Source of the DNA: Pseudoalteromonas haloplanktis ATCC 14393
Lineage (GTDB): Bacteria > Pseudomonadota > Gammaproteobacteria > Enterobacterales > Alteromonadaceae
Direction: 5' to 3'
DNA length: 32,401 bases
Assembly (NCBI RefSeq): GCF_000238355.1
Contig: NZ_AHCA01000024.1
Coordinates: 1 to 32,401 of the forward strand
Position numbers and translations under genes: made by a program. Shown one piece after another: positions 23,043-32,401 of this stretch (within the stretch, counting starts at the first letter, position 1; each line of letters starts with the position of its first letter). The notes beneath the pieces are model-generated. The model was not told the DNA's origin. It saw only the letters and a program-made list of their open reading frames with translations, and did no database searches.

Positions 23043-26000
23043 ATGATCAATTATAGAGATCCATTCAAGATGATGAAACAGATTAACGAAACTTTAACGC
23101 TTAGATATACGAAACAATCAAAGCGAGCTTTTTCAAAGTATGGTCGTTTTTCCATTTGCGCTTTTAGCTTTTTAATATTGTCTGCTTGCACAGGCGTTGA
23201 AGAAATTTCAACAGTTGATTCTGGCGCTGAGCAGTTTGAAGAACAAGCAATACAAGCATTAAGCTTATCTTCCGAACAATTTTATCAAGCGCCTACAGAA
23301 GTATTAAAAGCCAATTTTAAGACGCCGCCTGAGCAAGTAAAACCTTGGGTTTATTGGTATTGGGTTAGTGATCACATTTCGAAAACGGGGATTGAAAAAG
23401 ACTTAGCGGCGATGCAAAAAGCCGGTATTAATACTGCGCTAATCGGTATTATTCATCTTAAAGACGAACAAGGCGAAGTCAAAGCCTTAAGTGCCCCTTG
23501 GTGGGATCATGTGCGTTTTGCCATTAAAAAAGCAGCTGAATACAACATCGACATTGGATTGTTTAACTCACCCGGCTGGAGTCAATCAGGAGGCCCTTGG
23601 GTGACGCTTGATAAATCGATGCGTTATTTAGACTCAAGTGAACATCAGGTTGTTGGCCCGAAGCAACTTCACATGGCGTTAAATGCACCAGAAGCCAAAG
23701 GCCTAAAAAGTAACAGCGCAGACTTTTATCAAGATGTTCGCATTGTCGCGTTTAAAACACCAATTTATGAACAAGACAAACTAACAGCAAGCAATAGCGA
23801 AATTAGTATTAGTAATCCGATCACAAATAGTTTGCTAAAAAACCAAGCGGTAGACGCACTTTTTGACGGCAACGGCAGCACGGTTTACGCGCTGCCACAA
23901 GAAGTACTTAACCATCAACGTCAAGGATCACAAAGCAAAGGTCAGCTACAAATTGACTTAGTGCATCCAACAGCATTTCAAGCCCGTAGCTTAGAGATTT
24001 ATCCTTACAAAACCTTAAAAACAACCGTTACCCTGTCTGCTAAAAATAAGGCTGGTGTATTTGAAGAAATTAAAACCTTCGAAATGCAACGTCCACGTGA
24101 TATGGCAGCTATTGGTCCAGATCATGACGCGCCGATTGCCGTCACTTTTCCAGCGGTTGATGCCAAACATTTTCGTTTAACGTTTAATGGATTTCATCGT
24201 TGGCGTAGCGATAACCCAACCGACCCAGTTGGTTTTAAAGACATCGTATTATCAAAGGCTTACAAACTTGAACGTTATGCCGAGAAAAAACTAGCCAAAG
24301 TTTTCCCCAACCCGATGCCTAAATTTGATACTTACCAATGGCCAATGTCTACTGATGTTAGTGATCCGGCGTTATTAGTTGCCGCTGATGAAGTAATAGA
24401 TATCACCAAACATGTCGAAGATGGACACCTAACTTGGCAAGCACCTGCGGGCGATTGGACAATTGTGCGTTATTTTATGCGCACTACTGGCACCGAAAAC
24501 GGCCCATCAAGTGGACCCGCTCGAGGCCCAGAAATAGATAAACTCAGTAAAGAAATTGCTCAGTTTCATTTTGATGCGTACATCGGTAAATTTATTGAAA
24601 GCATGCCAGCAGCTGATCGCACCGCGTTAAAATATGCTGTCGTTGATAGTTACGAAAAAGGCGCACAAAACTGGAGTGACGGTTTTGCTGAAAAATTTGA
24701 GCAACGTTACGGTTACGACCCTGTTCCCTTTTTACCAGTTTATAGTGGCCGCGCTGTTAACAGTGTTGCACAAAGTGAGCGGTTTTTATGGGATGTCCGC
24801 CGGCTAGTTGCCGATGGTGTTGCCTACGAATATACCGCAGGTCTTAGAGAAAGAGCCCACCAGCACGGGTTAAAACTGTGGTTAGAAAACTATGGTCATT
24901 GGGGTTTTCCCGCTGAGTTTTTACAATACGGTGGCCAAGCTGACATCGTCAGTGGTGAATTTTGGGCCAGTGGCAATTTAGGCGCAATAGAACTCAAAGC
25001 CGCTTCCTCTGCTGCCCATATTTACGGCCAAAAAACCGTGATGTCAGAGTCTTTTACCTCGGGGCGTGATACCAGTTTTAAAAATCACCCATGGAATTTC
25101 AAAAAGCGTGGTGATTGGTCGTTTGTAGAGGGGATAAATCACACCTTGTTACATGTTTATATACATCAAGCGTATGATGACCGTTTTCCGGGGGTAAATG
25201 CTTGGTTTGGCTCTGAGTTTAATCGTAATAATACGTGGTTTGATTTTATGGGCAGTTGGCTTGATTATATAAAACGCGCGAACTACATGATGCAACAAGG
25301 GAAATATGTTGCTGACATTATGTATTTTATTGGCGAAGATGCGCCGAAAATGACTGGCGAAATTAACCCCGCAGTGCCTGAGGGCTATTCCTACGACTTC
25401 ATAAACGCTGAGGTGATTTTAGAGCGGTTAACCGTTAAAAGTGGTTATTTTCATTTGCCAGATGGCATGCATTTTAAATTATTGGTGTTACCTAATTTAA
25501 CAGCCATGCGCCCAGCGGTGTTAACTAAAATTCAGCAACTGGTTAAACAAGGCGGTACGATTTATGGACCTAAGCCAATACATTCTCCAAGTTTAGAAAA
25601 CTTTCCGATTGCCGATCAAACCGTCCAACAGATTGCAAATTCATTGTGGCAAAACATTGATGGTGAAACTGTTACCCAAGCCAGTTACGGCCAAGGACAG
25701 GTTTTTTACACTGCAAATATCAATGCAAGCAACAGCGCAGATCTAAGCAGTGTCTTATCTACCACCAACACGCCAGCAGACTTAACGGGCTTGCCAGAAA
25801 ATGTTATTTGGAGTCATCGCAGCAGCGATACTCATGATATTTATTTTATCGCCAACCAATCAGAGCAAAGCCTTGATATCAATCCAAGTTTTAGAATTAA
25901 CCATGCAACTGGCAGTGCCGCGTCGTCATCACACATGCAGCCACAACGTTGGAATGCAGTGACTGGTGACATTGTTGATATTGCCCGGTTTGAATTAACC

Positions 26001-26786
26001 GATAACAACACCCGCATCCAAACACCGGTGACTTTACAAGGGTTAGAGTCGAGCTTTTTTGTTTTTGAAAAATCACCCGCGGCAAAACAAACCAGCCATA
26101 AAGTCAGCATCAAAAGTATTAACAAAGAAGAAAAAAACATGTTTTTACCATCGATGTTTAACCAAGATGGCACGACAACGATTGACGTTAGCGAAAATGG
26201 CGTTTACCAAGTCACAACAACAGACAATGTTAAACGCACATTAAAGGTTGATGATATCCCAACGCCACTAATACTTAACAAACCTTGGCAGTTAACGTTC
26301 GAACAAAATCGCGATGTGCCAAACACACTCACCTTAAACCAGCTCTCGTCGTTAACCACTTTAGAAAGCAAAGCCCTACAACATTATTCAGGAAAAATAA
26401 GTTATCAAACCACCTTTAGTCTTGATGAAAACATGTTACTTGATGATCAAACCTTACAGCTCGATTTAGGCGAAGTTGGTGTGATTGCGCGCGTAACGCT
26501 TAACGGTAAAGATTTAGGTGAGTTATGGAGCCGACCGTTAACGGTTGATATCACCGACGCTGCGCAACTTGGCGACAATACATTAACCGTAGAAGTAGCA
26601 ACCACTTGGTTAAACCGTATGGTCGGAGATTTAAAATATCCTGAACAGTTCCCCGACAATCAAGTGGTTAAAAACTTTAATACCGACGTAACCTTTACCA
26701 CTAACCTATCAGCCAAAACGCCATTACAACCGTCAGGTTTGCTTGGGCCAGTATCGATTAGACCTATCCGCGCACTTAGGTTTTAA
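23043..26786 (+). CDS. GH106-like alpha-L-rhamnosidase lipoprotein
   Basis: This 1247-residue protein is a paralogue of the preceding one with the same domain order: YWYWVSDHISKTGIEKDLAA, NSPGWSQSGGPW (P177), KYAVVDSYEKGAQNW with E538, LKLWLENYGHWG with E615 and SGEFWASG. The C-terminal sandwich (LDLGEVGVIARVTLNGKDLG) is also conserved. It carries a lipobox LSAC (C49), which leaves a rather long n-region; starts at 23070 or 23073 (ATGATG) would shorten it, and neither has a clear ribosome-binding site. The two GH106 genes are 8 bp apart and surely co-transcribed. The two sequences are clearly divergent, so they probably cut different linkages or tolerate different sulfation, not merely double the dose. 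The start position is uncertain; the family is not. Confidence 0.86.
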   Translation: MINYRDPFKMMKQINETLTLRYTKQSKRAFSKYGRFSICAFSFLILSACTGVEEISTVDSGAEQFEEQAIQALSLSSEQFYQAPTEVLKANFKTPPEQVKPWVYWYWVSDHISKTGIEKDLAAMQKAGINTALIGIIHLKDEQGEVKALSAPWWDHVRFAIKKAAEYNIDIGLFNSPGWSQSGGPWVTLDKSMRYLDSSEHQVVGPKQLHMALNAPEAKGLKSNSADFYQDVRIVAFKTPIYEQDKLTASNSEISISNPITNSLLKNQAVDALFDGNGSTVYALPQEVLNHQRQGSQSKGQLQIDLVHPTAFQARSLEIYPYKTLKTTVTLSAKNKAGVFEEIKTFEMQRPRDMAAIGPDHDAPIAVTFPAVDAKHFRLTFNGFHRWRSDNPTDPVGFKDIVLSKAYKLERYAEKKLAKVFPNPMPKFDTYQWPMSTDVSDPALLVAADEVIDITKHVEDGHLTWQAPAGDWTIVRYFMRTTGTENGPSSGPARGPEIDKLSKEIAQFHFDAYIGKFIESMPAADRTALKYAVVDSYEKGAQNWSDGFAEKFEQRYGYDPVPFLPVYSGRAVNSVAQSERFLWDVRRLVADGVAYEYTAGLRERAHQHGLKLWLENYGHWGFPAEFLQYGGQADIVSGEFWASGNLGAIELKAASSAAHIYGQKTVMSESFTSGRDTSFKNHPWNFKKRGDWSFVEGINHTLLHVYIHQAYDDRFPGVNAWFGSEFNRNNTWFDFMGSWLDYIKRANYMMQQGKYVADIMYFIGEDAPKMTGEINPAVPEGYSYDFINAEVILERLTVKSGYFHLPDGMHFKLLVLPNLTAMRPAVLTKIQQLVKQGGTIYGPKPIHSPSLENFPIADQTVQQIANSLWQNIDGETVTQASYGQGQVFYTANINASNSADLSSVLSTTNTPADLTGLPENVIWSHRSSDTHDIYFIANQSEQSLDINPSFRINHATGSAASSSHMQPQRWNAVTGDIVDIARFELTDNNTRIQTPVTLQGLESSFFVFEKSPAAKQTSHKVSIKSINKEEKNMFLPSMFNQDGTTTIDVSENGVYQVTTTDNVKRTLKVDDIPTPLILNKPWQLTFEQNRDVPNTLTLNQLSSLTTLESKALQHYSGKISYQTTFSLDENMLLDDQTLQLDLGEVGVIARVTLNGKDLGELWSRPLTVDITDAAQLGDNTLTVEVATTWLNRMVGDLKYPEQFPDNQVVKNFNTDVTFTTNLSAKTPLQPSGLLGPVSIRPIRALRF

Positions 26787-26846
26787 GCCATGTTTTTGTG
26801 CAATAAAAGCATCATAAAATAACGAACATTTAGAATAGAGACAATT

Positions 26847-29693
26847 ATGTTGAAGTCCATTTTAAAAAAATTAACTAACCACTATATCAATGCCCAATAC
26901 AGCATTTTAATCTGCTTGATATTTTTGTTATCGGCTTGCACCTTTACCAATAATACCGAGCTTGAAGGACAAGCCCCTATAGCCCTAAAAGTCGGTGAAG
27001 GTTTTATTAACCCAATTGGTTATTACGAACAAAACCCACGATTCTCTTGGCAAATTGCACCTTCAGCCAATTATCAATTTCAACAGGCCTATCAAATTCA
27101 GGTAGCTACCAGTGCCGATAACATTGCTAAAGCGGATTTATGGGATAGTCAAAAACAATTATCCACCAGCAACGCTTGGATACAATATCAAGGCACCCCG
27201 TTATCCTCTCGCCAGAAAGTATATTGGCGGGTGCGAATTTGGGATGAACAAGATAAGGTTTCACAGTGGAGTGAGCCAGCCTTTATTGAATTAGGTTTAT
27301 TATCCAATGATGATTGGCAAGGCCAATGGATCCGACACCCTGAAACCGGTGAAACTGTCACATTTGATATAATCGACAATAAAACAAAAAATACCAAAAC
27401 AGTCACCAATAAAGTATATCGGCCACAATATTTAAGACGATCTTTTACCACCCTAAACAATACTGTCTTAGAAGCGCCAGAAGTTAAGCCAAGCATCAAA
27501 CAAGCACGTTTATACATTACCTCAAAAGGTATTTTTAACGCTTATGTTAATGGTCAAAAAGTTTCTGAAGATGTAATGACTCCAGGGTGGACACCTTATA
27601 AACAACGTATTGAAACCTTAACTTATGATGTAACTTCATTGGTCCATTCCGGTGAAAATGTGCTTGCTGCTACTGTCGCTGAGGGCTGGCATACCGGACG
27701 TTATTTAAAGTTAAGAGCGTTAAAAGTCAAACCTTCAGCTTTGTTAGCACAGCTTGAAATTATCTATAGCAATGACACAACGCAAATTATTACAACTGAC
27801 GACAACTGGCAAGTTACACTTAACGGACCTATTCGCAATGCCGGTAATTATGATGGCGAAACCTATGACGCTAATTATGAAATGCCAGGTTGGCATACGG
27901 TTAATTTTATCCCTGATAACTGGAACTCTGTGATCACCGAAGCGTTAGAACCTGATGTTGAGTTAGCGCCAAAACGGCATCAAGCGGCAGCCGTAAAATT
28001 AACTTTGCCGGCAGTCAAAATAGTTGAGGTAGCCAATCCGAAACCGGGTGTTGTAGTGTTTGATATGGGACAAAATATGCTGGGCGTGCCTGAATTATCA
28101 TTGCCTGGTATTGCCAATCAAAAAATGACTTTTCGATTTGCTGAAGCCTTACATAAAAATACGTTTTATACTAAGAATTTACGTACCGCAAAAGCAACTG
28201 ATTACTATACACCTGCTAAATCAGGCCAAATCAATTATGTGCCAACCTTTACTTTTCATGGGTATCGATATGTTGAAGTATCAGGCTTTGATCAATCTAA
28301 AACGCCTAATTTAAGTTGGGTCAAAGGCCGAGTATTACACTCAAACTTTAACGTACATGCTAACTTTAAAAGTTCTCATAAAAAGCTTAATAAACTAGCT
28401 GAAAACGTGGTTTGGGGCTTGCGTGGCAATTTTTTAGATATTCCAACTGACTGCCCTCAACGTGATGAACGTTTAGGCTGGACAGGAGATGCTCAAGTAT
28501 TTGCCGCACCATCGATGTACATGGCCGATGTATATGGCTTTTGGGCAGCATGGATGCAATCGGTCAGAGAAGCTCAAGCTAAAGACGGCGGCGTACCAAA
28601 TTTCGTACCAAATAAAGGCCATGGTTTTGGTAAATTAGCCTCAGCAGGCTGGGGTGATGTTGCCGTGATCATCCCTTGGGAGCTGTATTTATTAAATGGC
28701 GATAAACAATTTTTACAAGACAACTATGCCATGATTAAACGTTGGCTCGATTTTCACAAATCTAAGTCAGAACAGTATATTTCGAGCCTACGTGGTTTTA
28801 AAGATTGGTTGCAACCATACGCCAAACAAGGTCAAACGCCTCAATACTTAATATCTACGGCTTATTATGCACGTTCATTAGATTACGCCGCCAAAATAGC
28901 CAAAGTACTAGGTTATGAAAATGATGCCACAACCTATACTGATACCTTAAATAAAGTAAAACACGCCTTTCGCCAAAAATTTTACGATGAAAAGACAAAG
29001 GTAAAAAGTGCGTCAACGCAAACCAGTTACCTGTTACCACTAGCATTTGAGTTATTTGAAGGCCAAGACCTGTTGAATGCGCAGCAACATTTAGTCGAAA
29101 CAATTGAAGCCAGCGATAAGCATTTAGGCACTGGATTTCTTGGCACACCTTTATTGGCCCCTGTATTACAAAACATAGGTCGTAGCGATCTCATGTTTGA
29201 TGTTTTGTTTAAAGAAACCTATCCCTCATGGTTTTATTCCATTAATAATGGTGCGACCACCACTTGGGAGCGTTGGAATTCATACTCACTTGAAGAGGGT
29301 TTTAGTGAAGAATCTATGAACTCACTTAATCATTACGCCTATGGTGCCGTGGCTAAGTGGTTTTACGAGGGGATTTTAGGCATTAATGCTGCCAGTGCGG
29401 GTTTTAAAGATATTACCATTGCACCACAGTTTAATCAGCGCTTAGGTCATGCAGCTGGCAGCTATCACACACCACAAGGTGAAATTAAAGTGAGCTGGAA
29501 GATTGGCCAAGATCAACTGGATATGCAAGTAACCATTCCGAAAAATAGCCGAGCAAAGCTTGTATTACCGCACGTTTCACTATTAACGATTAATGGCGAA
29601 AAAGTTGCTTCTGATGAGTTATTGAAAAAGCAGGCAATGACCAAACTCACACCAGGTGTATATCAGCTTAGTGGGAAGGTTAAAGTAATCTAG
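26847..29693 (+). CDS. GH78 alpha-L-rhamnosidase lipoprotein
   Basis: The 948-residue protein is a complete canonical GH78 enzyme. It has a lipobox LLSAC (C31), an N-terminal fibronectin-like region (ALKVGEGFINPIGYYEQNPR, YWRVRIWDEQ), a beta-sandwich domain with RLYITSKGIFNAYVNGQKVS and MTPGWTPYKQRIETLTYDVT, the (alpha/alpha)6 catalytic domain, and a C-terminal sandwich. The catalytic signature DIPTDCPQRDERLGWTGD carries E541, the general acid, and TTTWERWNSY carries E808, the probable base. Further conserved blocks are SAGWGDVAVIIPWELY and LNHYAYGAVAKWFYEGILGI. The ATG at 26847 follows AGAG. It lies 60 bp after the GH106 pair and 73 bp before its own paralogue, so the four genes may share a transcript. 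It should release terminal alpha-L-rhamnose in the periplasm. Confidence 0.93.
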   Translation: MLKSILKKLTNHYINAQYSILICLIFLLSACTFTNNTELEGQAPIALKVGEGFINPIGYYEQNPRFSWQIAPSANYQFQQAYQIQVATSADNIAKADLWDSQKQLSTSNAWIQYQGTPLSSRQKVYWRVRIWDEQDKVSQWSEPAFIELGLLSNDDWQGQWIRHPETGETVTFDIIDNKTKNTKTVTNKVYRPQYLRRSFTTLNNTVLEAPEVKPSIKQARLYITSKGIFNAYVNGQKVSEDVMTPGWTPYKQRIETLTYDVTSLVHSGENVLAATVAEGWHTGRYLKLRALKVKPSALLAQLEIIYSNDTTQIITTDDNWQVTLNGPIRNAGNYDGETYDANYEMPGWHTVNFIPDNWNSVITEALEPDVELAPKRHQAAAVKLTLPAVKIVEVANPKPGVVVFDMGQNMLGVPELSLPGIANQKMTFRFAEALHKNTFYTKNLRTAKATDYYTPAKSGQINYVPTFTFHGYRYVEVSGFDQSKTPNLSWVKGRVLHSNFNVHANFKSSHKKLNKLAENVVWGLRGNFLDIPTDCPQRDERLGWTGDAQVFAAPSMYMADVYGFWAAWMQSVREAQAKDGGVPNFVPNKGHGFGKLASAGWGDVAVIIPWELYLLNGDKQFLQDNYAMIKRWLDFHKSKSEQYISSLRGFKDWLQPYAKQGQTPQYLISTAYYARSLDYAAKIAKVLGYENDATTYTDTLNKVKHAFRQKFYDEKTKVKSASTQTSYLLPLAFELFEGQDLLNAQQHLVETIEASDKHLGTGFLGTPLLAPVLQNIGRSDLMFDVLFKETYPSWFYSINNGATTTWERWNSYSLEEGFSEESMNSLNHYAYGAVAKWFYEGILGINAASAGFKDITIAPQFNQRLGHAAGSYHTPQGEIKVSWKIGQDQLDMQVTIPKNSRAKLVLPHVSLLTINGEKVASDELLKKQAMTKLTPGVYQLSGKVKVI

Positions 29694-29766
29694 TAAGTTA
29701 ATTCGCCTTGAACACTTAAGTGTAAAACCCATTATCAAATAAGAATAAAATGATTAAGAGTACCCT

Positions 29767-32370
29767 ATGATAGTTAAATCGATAATAAAAAACCTAGGTC
29801 GTATAGTCGCAGTGTTAAGTGCTATATTAACACTGCAAGCATGCGGTTTACTTGATGAAAACGATAGTACAGCAGCTACATCGCACCTATCTAAGCCTTA
29901 TGCTTTAAAGATCAATGAAGGTTTTAACAACCCTTTAGGTTTTTACGATCCCAAACCGAATTTTTCATGGCAGCTGTCCGCTGATAACAACACTTTAGCG
30001 CAAACAAAATATCAAATTGTCTCCGCTAGTCAGCCAGATTTATTACCTAGTCAGGCTGATCTTTGGGATAGTGGCGTGGTGACAAGTGCGCAAAGCACCT
30101 TTGTTGATTACCAAGGAAAAACGTTAAGTTCAAGGCAGCAAGCTTACTGGCAAGTACGTTATTGGGATGAACAAGGAGAAGTATCAAGCTGGAGTGATGT
30201 TGCACACTTTGAATTAGGTTTATTATCTAATAAAGACTGGTCGGCCAAATGGATCGAAATCAAACAAACAGCCCCTGTTAAACTAAGTAATTACGGTACG
30301 CCGATTCATATTCCACAACATTTACGTACTGAGTTTGAGTTAAAAACGGCTAACTCAAGCACAAGTGCTAACAATACGAATATCAAAAAAGCACGGTTAT
30401 ACATTACTGCAAAAGGAGTATTTGAAGCTTTTATCAATGGTCAGCGGATTGGCGACGATATTTTAACGCCGGGTTACACCCCGTATAAGAAGCGCATTGA
30501 AACCCTCACCTACGATGTCACAGCACAGTTACAAGATGGCAAAAATGCTTTTGGTATTCAGCTAGCTGAAGGCTGGTATGCCGGCCGTTTTGGCCCTAAA
30601 CGTCATTGGCATAAAAAATTAAACCTCTCCCCCAAAGTTTTAGCCCAACTTGAAATTGAATACAACGACGGGAGTAAGCAAATAGTAGCAACCGATAATA
30701 GCTGGCAAGCGACACAAAATGGCCCTATTCGTACCTCGGGTTTATACGATGGTGAACGTTATGATGCGCACTATGAATTATTCGACCAAAACGTGTCGTG
30801 GCACCAAGCCGGTTATAACGCATCGAACTGGTCAAATGTCACCACCAGCGCATTAGAGCCACAAGTGCTATTGCAACCTAAACGCCACTATACTTCGAAA
30901 AATAAACAGCTATTACCTGCCCTTGCGATAAAACAAGTCGGTGGTAAAACCGTATTTGATTTAGGGCAGAACATGGTGGGTGTGCCTAAAATTAGAGTTC
31001 CGATGAAAAAAGGCCAAACCCTGAATTTACGTTTTGGCGAAGGGGTCAATCCAGACGGTTCATTATTTACCAAAAACCTAGGCAGTGCCAAACAGTTAGA
31101 TTTTTATACCGCCAAAACCGGTGGCGTGATTGAGTGGCAACCACAATTCACCTTTCATGGTTTTAGATATGTTGAGCTCAGTGGTTTTGACGCAACAGTT
31201 AAGCCAGAGCTTTCATGGGTAACGGGCGTAGTACAGTATACAGATTTTGATATTAACGGTAAATTCACCACTTCACACCCAGAATTAAACCAATTCCAAT
31301 CTAATATCGAATGGGGTCTAAAAGGTAACTTCTTAGATATTCCCACCGACTGCCCGCAACGTGCTGAGCGTTTAGGTTGGACTGGCGATGCTTTAGCGTT
31401 TGCCAATACCTCACTTTTTATAGCCGATAGTCACGCATTTTGGTCGGCTTGGTTGCAATCGATTCGAGAAGAGCAATTTGACGATAACAGTATTCCGGTT
31501 GTTGTGCCTAATGAAGTAGGAGAAATTGCCCAAGCAGGTTGGTCTGACGCGGCAGTGACCATTCCATGGGATGTGTACTGGCGTACCGGCGATAAAAAGA
31601 TCCTCGCTGAAAACTACGAAATGATGACCCGTTGGATCCTATATCACCAAACCCAACTAAAAGATGGCATCAGTGAAATGTGGACTGTGGGTGATTGGTT
31701 ACAACCTTATTCAAAACGTGAAGATTCTCGTCGTGGTGAAACCGATAACAGCCTCATTTCTACCGCATTTTACGCACGTTCAGTTGAGTTCACTTTAAAC
31801 AGCGCCAAAGTATTAGGCAAAATCGACGATGTAAAAAAATACAGTAAATTATTAGCCGAAATAAAAGCCAAATTTCAGCAGCACTTTTTTGCTGACAATG
31901 GTCGGTTACAAGTAGGTGAACAAGCACAAACGGCTTACCTACTCGCGATTGGTTTTGATTTACTCGACGCTGAAATGACCCAAAAGGCAGTTCCGCATTT
32001 ATTAGCCACTTTTGAAGCTGCTAACGGTCATTTACGCACCGGCTTTTTAGGAACTCCGTTGCTTGCGCCAGTATTAGATAAAATTGACCGCGCCGATATC
32101 GCGTTTGATTTAGTCTTTAAACAAAGTTACCCGTCGTGGTTATTCTCGGTGACACAAGGCGCAACAACGGTCTGGGAACGTTGGGATGGTTACACTCACG
32201 ATAAAGGTTATGCCAAAAAAGCTGGATCGCTCAATCACTATGCCTATGGCGCAATTGGTCAGTGGTTATATGACAGAGTTGCTGGTATTAGCCCGTTAAG
32301 TGCTGGGTATAAAACTATTAGTATTGCCCCCTGCATATTCTCCCTAGCTTTGATCACCCAATGGCATTAA
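29767..32370 (+). CDS. GH78 alpha-L-rhamnosidase lipoprotein, C-terminally truncated
   Basis: The 867-residue product is a close paralogue of the gene before it, collinear up to its end. It has a lipobox LQAC (C26), the ALKINEGFNNPLGFYDPKPN N-terminus, RLYITAKGVFEAFINGQRIG, the catalytic block PTDCPQRAERLGWTGD (E534) and TTVWERWDGY (E804). The Asp of the usual QRDER is Ala here; that residue is not one of the catalytic acids, so activity may persist. After SAGYKTISIAP the reading frame diverges into a short tail ending ITQWH. The expected ~80-90 residues of the C-terminal sandwich are missing, while another frame just downstream reads FDHPMALT. That points to a frameshift or rearrangement at about 32330. 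The window ends 31 bp after the stop. The ATG at 29767 follows AAGAG. Confidence 0.85.
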   Translation: MIVKSIIKNLGRIVAVLSAILTLQACGLLDENDSTAATSHLSKPYALKINEGFNNPLGFYDPKPNFSWQLSADNNTLAQTKYQIVSASQPDLLPSQADLWDSGVVTSAQSTFVDYQGKTLSSRQQAYWQVRYWDEQGEVSSWSDVAHFELGLLSNKDWSAKWIEIKQTAPVKLSNYGTPIHIPQHLRTEFELKTANSSTSANNTNIKKARLYITAKGVFEAFINGQRIGDDILTPGYTPYKKRIETLTYDVTAQLQDGKNAFGIQLAEGWYAGRFGPKRHWHKKLNLSPKVLAQLEIEYNDGSKQIVATDNSWQATQNGPIRTSGLYDGERYDAHYELFDQNVSWHQAGYNASNWSNVTTSALEPQVLLQPKRHYTSKNKQLLPALAIKQVGGKTVFDLGQNMVGVPKIRVPMKKGQTLNLRFGEGVNPDGSLFTKNLGSAKQLDFYTAKTGGVIEWQPQFTFHGFRYVELSGFDATVKPELSWVTGVVQYTDFDINGKFTTSHPELNQFQSNIEWGLKGNFLDIPTDCPQRAERLGWTGDALAFANTSLFIADSHAFWSAWLQSIREEQFDDNSIPVVVPNEVGEIAQAGWSDAAVTIPWDVYWRTGDKKILAENYEMMTRWILYHQTQLKDGISEMWTVGDWLQPYSKREDSRRGETDNSLISTAFYARSVEFTLNSAKVLGKIDDVKKYSKLLAEIKAKFQQHFFADNGRLQVGEQAQTAYLLAIGFDLLDAEMTQKAVPHLLATFEAANGHLRTGFLGTPLLAPVLDKIDRADIAFDLVFKQSYPSWLFSVTQGATTVWERWDGYTHDKGYAKKAGSLNHYAYGAIGQWLYDRVAGISPLSAGYKTISIAPCIFSLALITQWH

Positions 32371-32401
32371 CTTTGATCGCTTATTCTCATTAAGCTTTGA
32401 T
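32345..32401 (+). repeat. Imperfect ~23-bp tandem repeat at the broken 3' end of the GH78 gene
   Basis: Units starting TAGCTTTGATC (32345), TAACTTTGATC (32368) and TAAGCTTTGAT (32391) each begin about 23 bp apart; the first two agree at about 16 of 23 bases. The window ends inside the third unit. The repeats coincide with the point where the GH78 frame is lost. Confidence 0.45.

Noticed and set aside
29712..29723. 12-bp palindrome ACACTTAAGTGT between the two tandem GH78 genes
   Set aside because: Could be an operator, but it is isolated, AT-rich and in a short intergenic spacer, so I did not call a site.
31360..31368. Ala replacing Asp in the QRDER part of the second canonical GH78 catalytic motif
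   Set aside because: By comparison with RhaB-type spacing, the catalytic acids are the Asp of DCP, the Glu and the Asp of TGD, all present, so this is not evidence of inactivation.
1..32401. Search for tRNA, rRNA, CRISPR arrays, riboswitches and phage genes
   Set aside because: Nothing with the needed conserved sequence or regular repeat spacing was seen by eye on either strand.

Overview
The window looks like a polysaccharide utilisation locus (PUL) from a marine, AT-rich gammaproteobacterium, probably an Alteromonadales relative. Catenovulum, Paraglaciecola or Pseudoalteromonas-type genomes are the best guess; no rRNA or housekeeping marker here proves it. The target is most likely a sulfated, L-rhamnose-rich, uronic-acid-containing polysaccharide such as ulvan or another rhamnan sulfate. 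The evidence is two type I sulfatases, two candidate polysaccharide lyases, five predicted alpha-L-rhamnosidases (three GH78-like, two GH106-like), an L-rhamnose mutarotase, a sugar-porter MFS transporter and the end of a TonB-dependent receptor.

Layout. 1-300 (+): C-terminus of a TonB-dependent receptor, closed by a clear terminator. 435-812 (-): a decayed PACE/BTP-type efflux gene. 1007-1513 (-): a YgjV-like membrane protein. 1641-5808 (-): a tight four-gene unit read DUF4861 lipoprotein, rhaM, GH5-like hydrolase, Sel1/TonB-C-like periplasmic protein. A 263-bp divergent control region (5809-6071) has 20-bp-phased direct repeats. 6072-12235 (+): sulfatase, MFS transporter, second sulfatase and a BNR_4 beta-propeller (PL24/PL25/GH145 fold group), ending at a strong hairpin terminator. 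12380-12662 (-): a dead IS3-family transposase remnant. 12882-15157 (+): an ECF sigma factor overlapping a FecR-LamG membrane anti-sigma protein, an architecture I associate with Planctomycetes/Verrucomicrobia. 15334-32370 (+): GH78-like, a dead GH106 5' copy, a jelly-roll polysaccharide lyase, two tandem GH106-like and two tandem GH78 enzymes. The last GH78 loses its C-terminal domain at the window edge.

How the genes may work together (inference). Lyases and the GH5-like enzyme cut the chain, sulfatases and GH78/GH106 enzymes trim the oligosaccharides in the periplasm or at the outer membrane (most carry signal peptides or lipoboxes), the TonB receptor and MFS porter handle uptake, and RhaM speeds conversion between rhamnose anomers. 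The DUF4861 protein may process uronate-containing ends. The ECF/anti-sigma pair is the obvious local regulator. Two later genes share a nearly identical ~63-bp upstream block that may be its promoter.

Pseudogenes, an IS remnant, duplicated leaders and tandem paralogues show that the locus has been assembled and rearranged repeatedly. No tRNA, rRNA, CRISPR array, intact insertion sequence or attachment site was seen.
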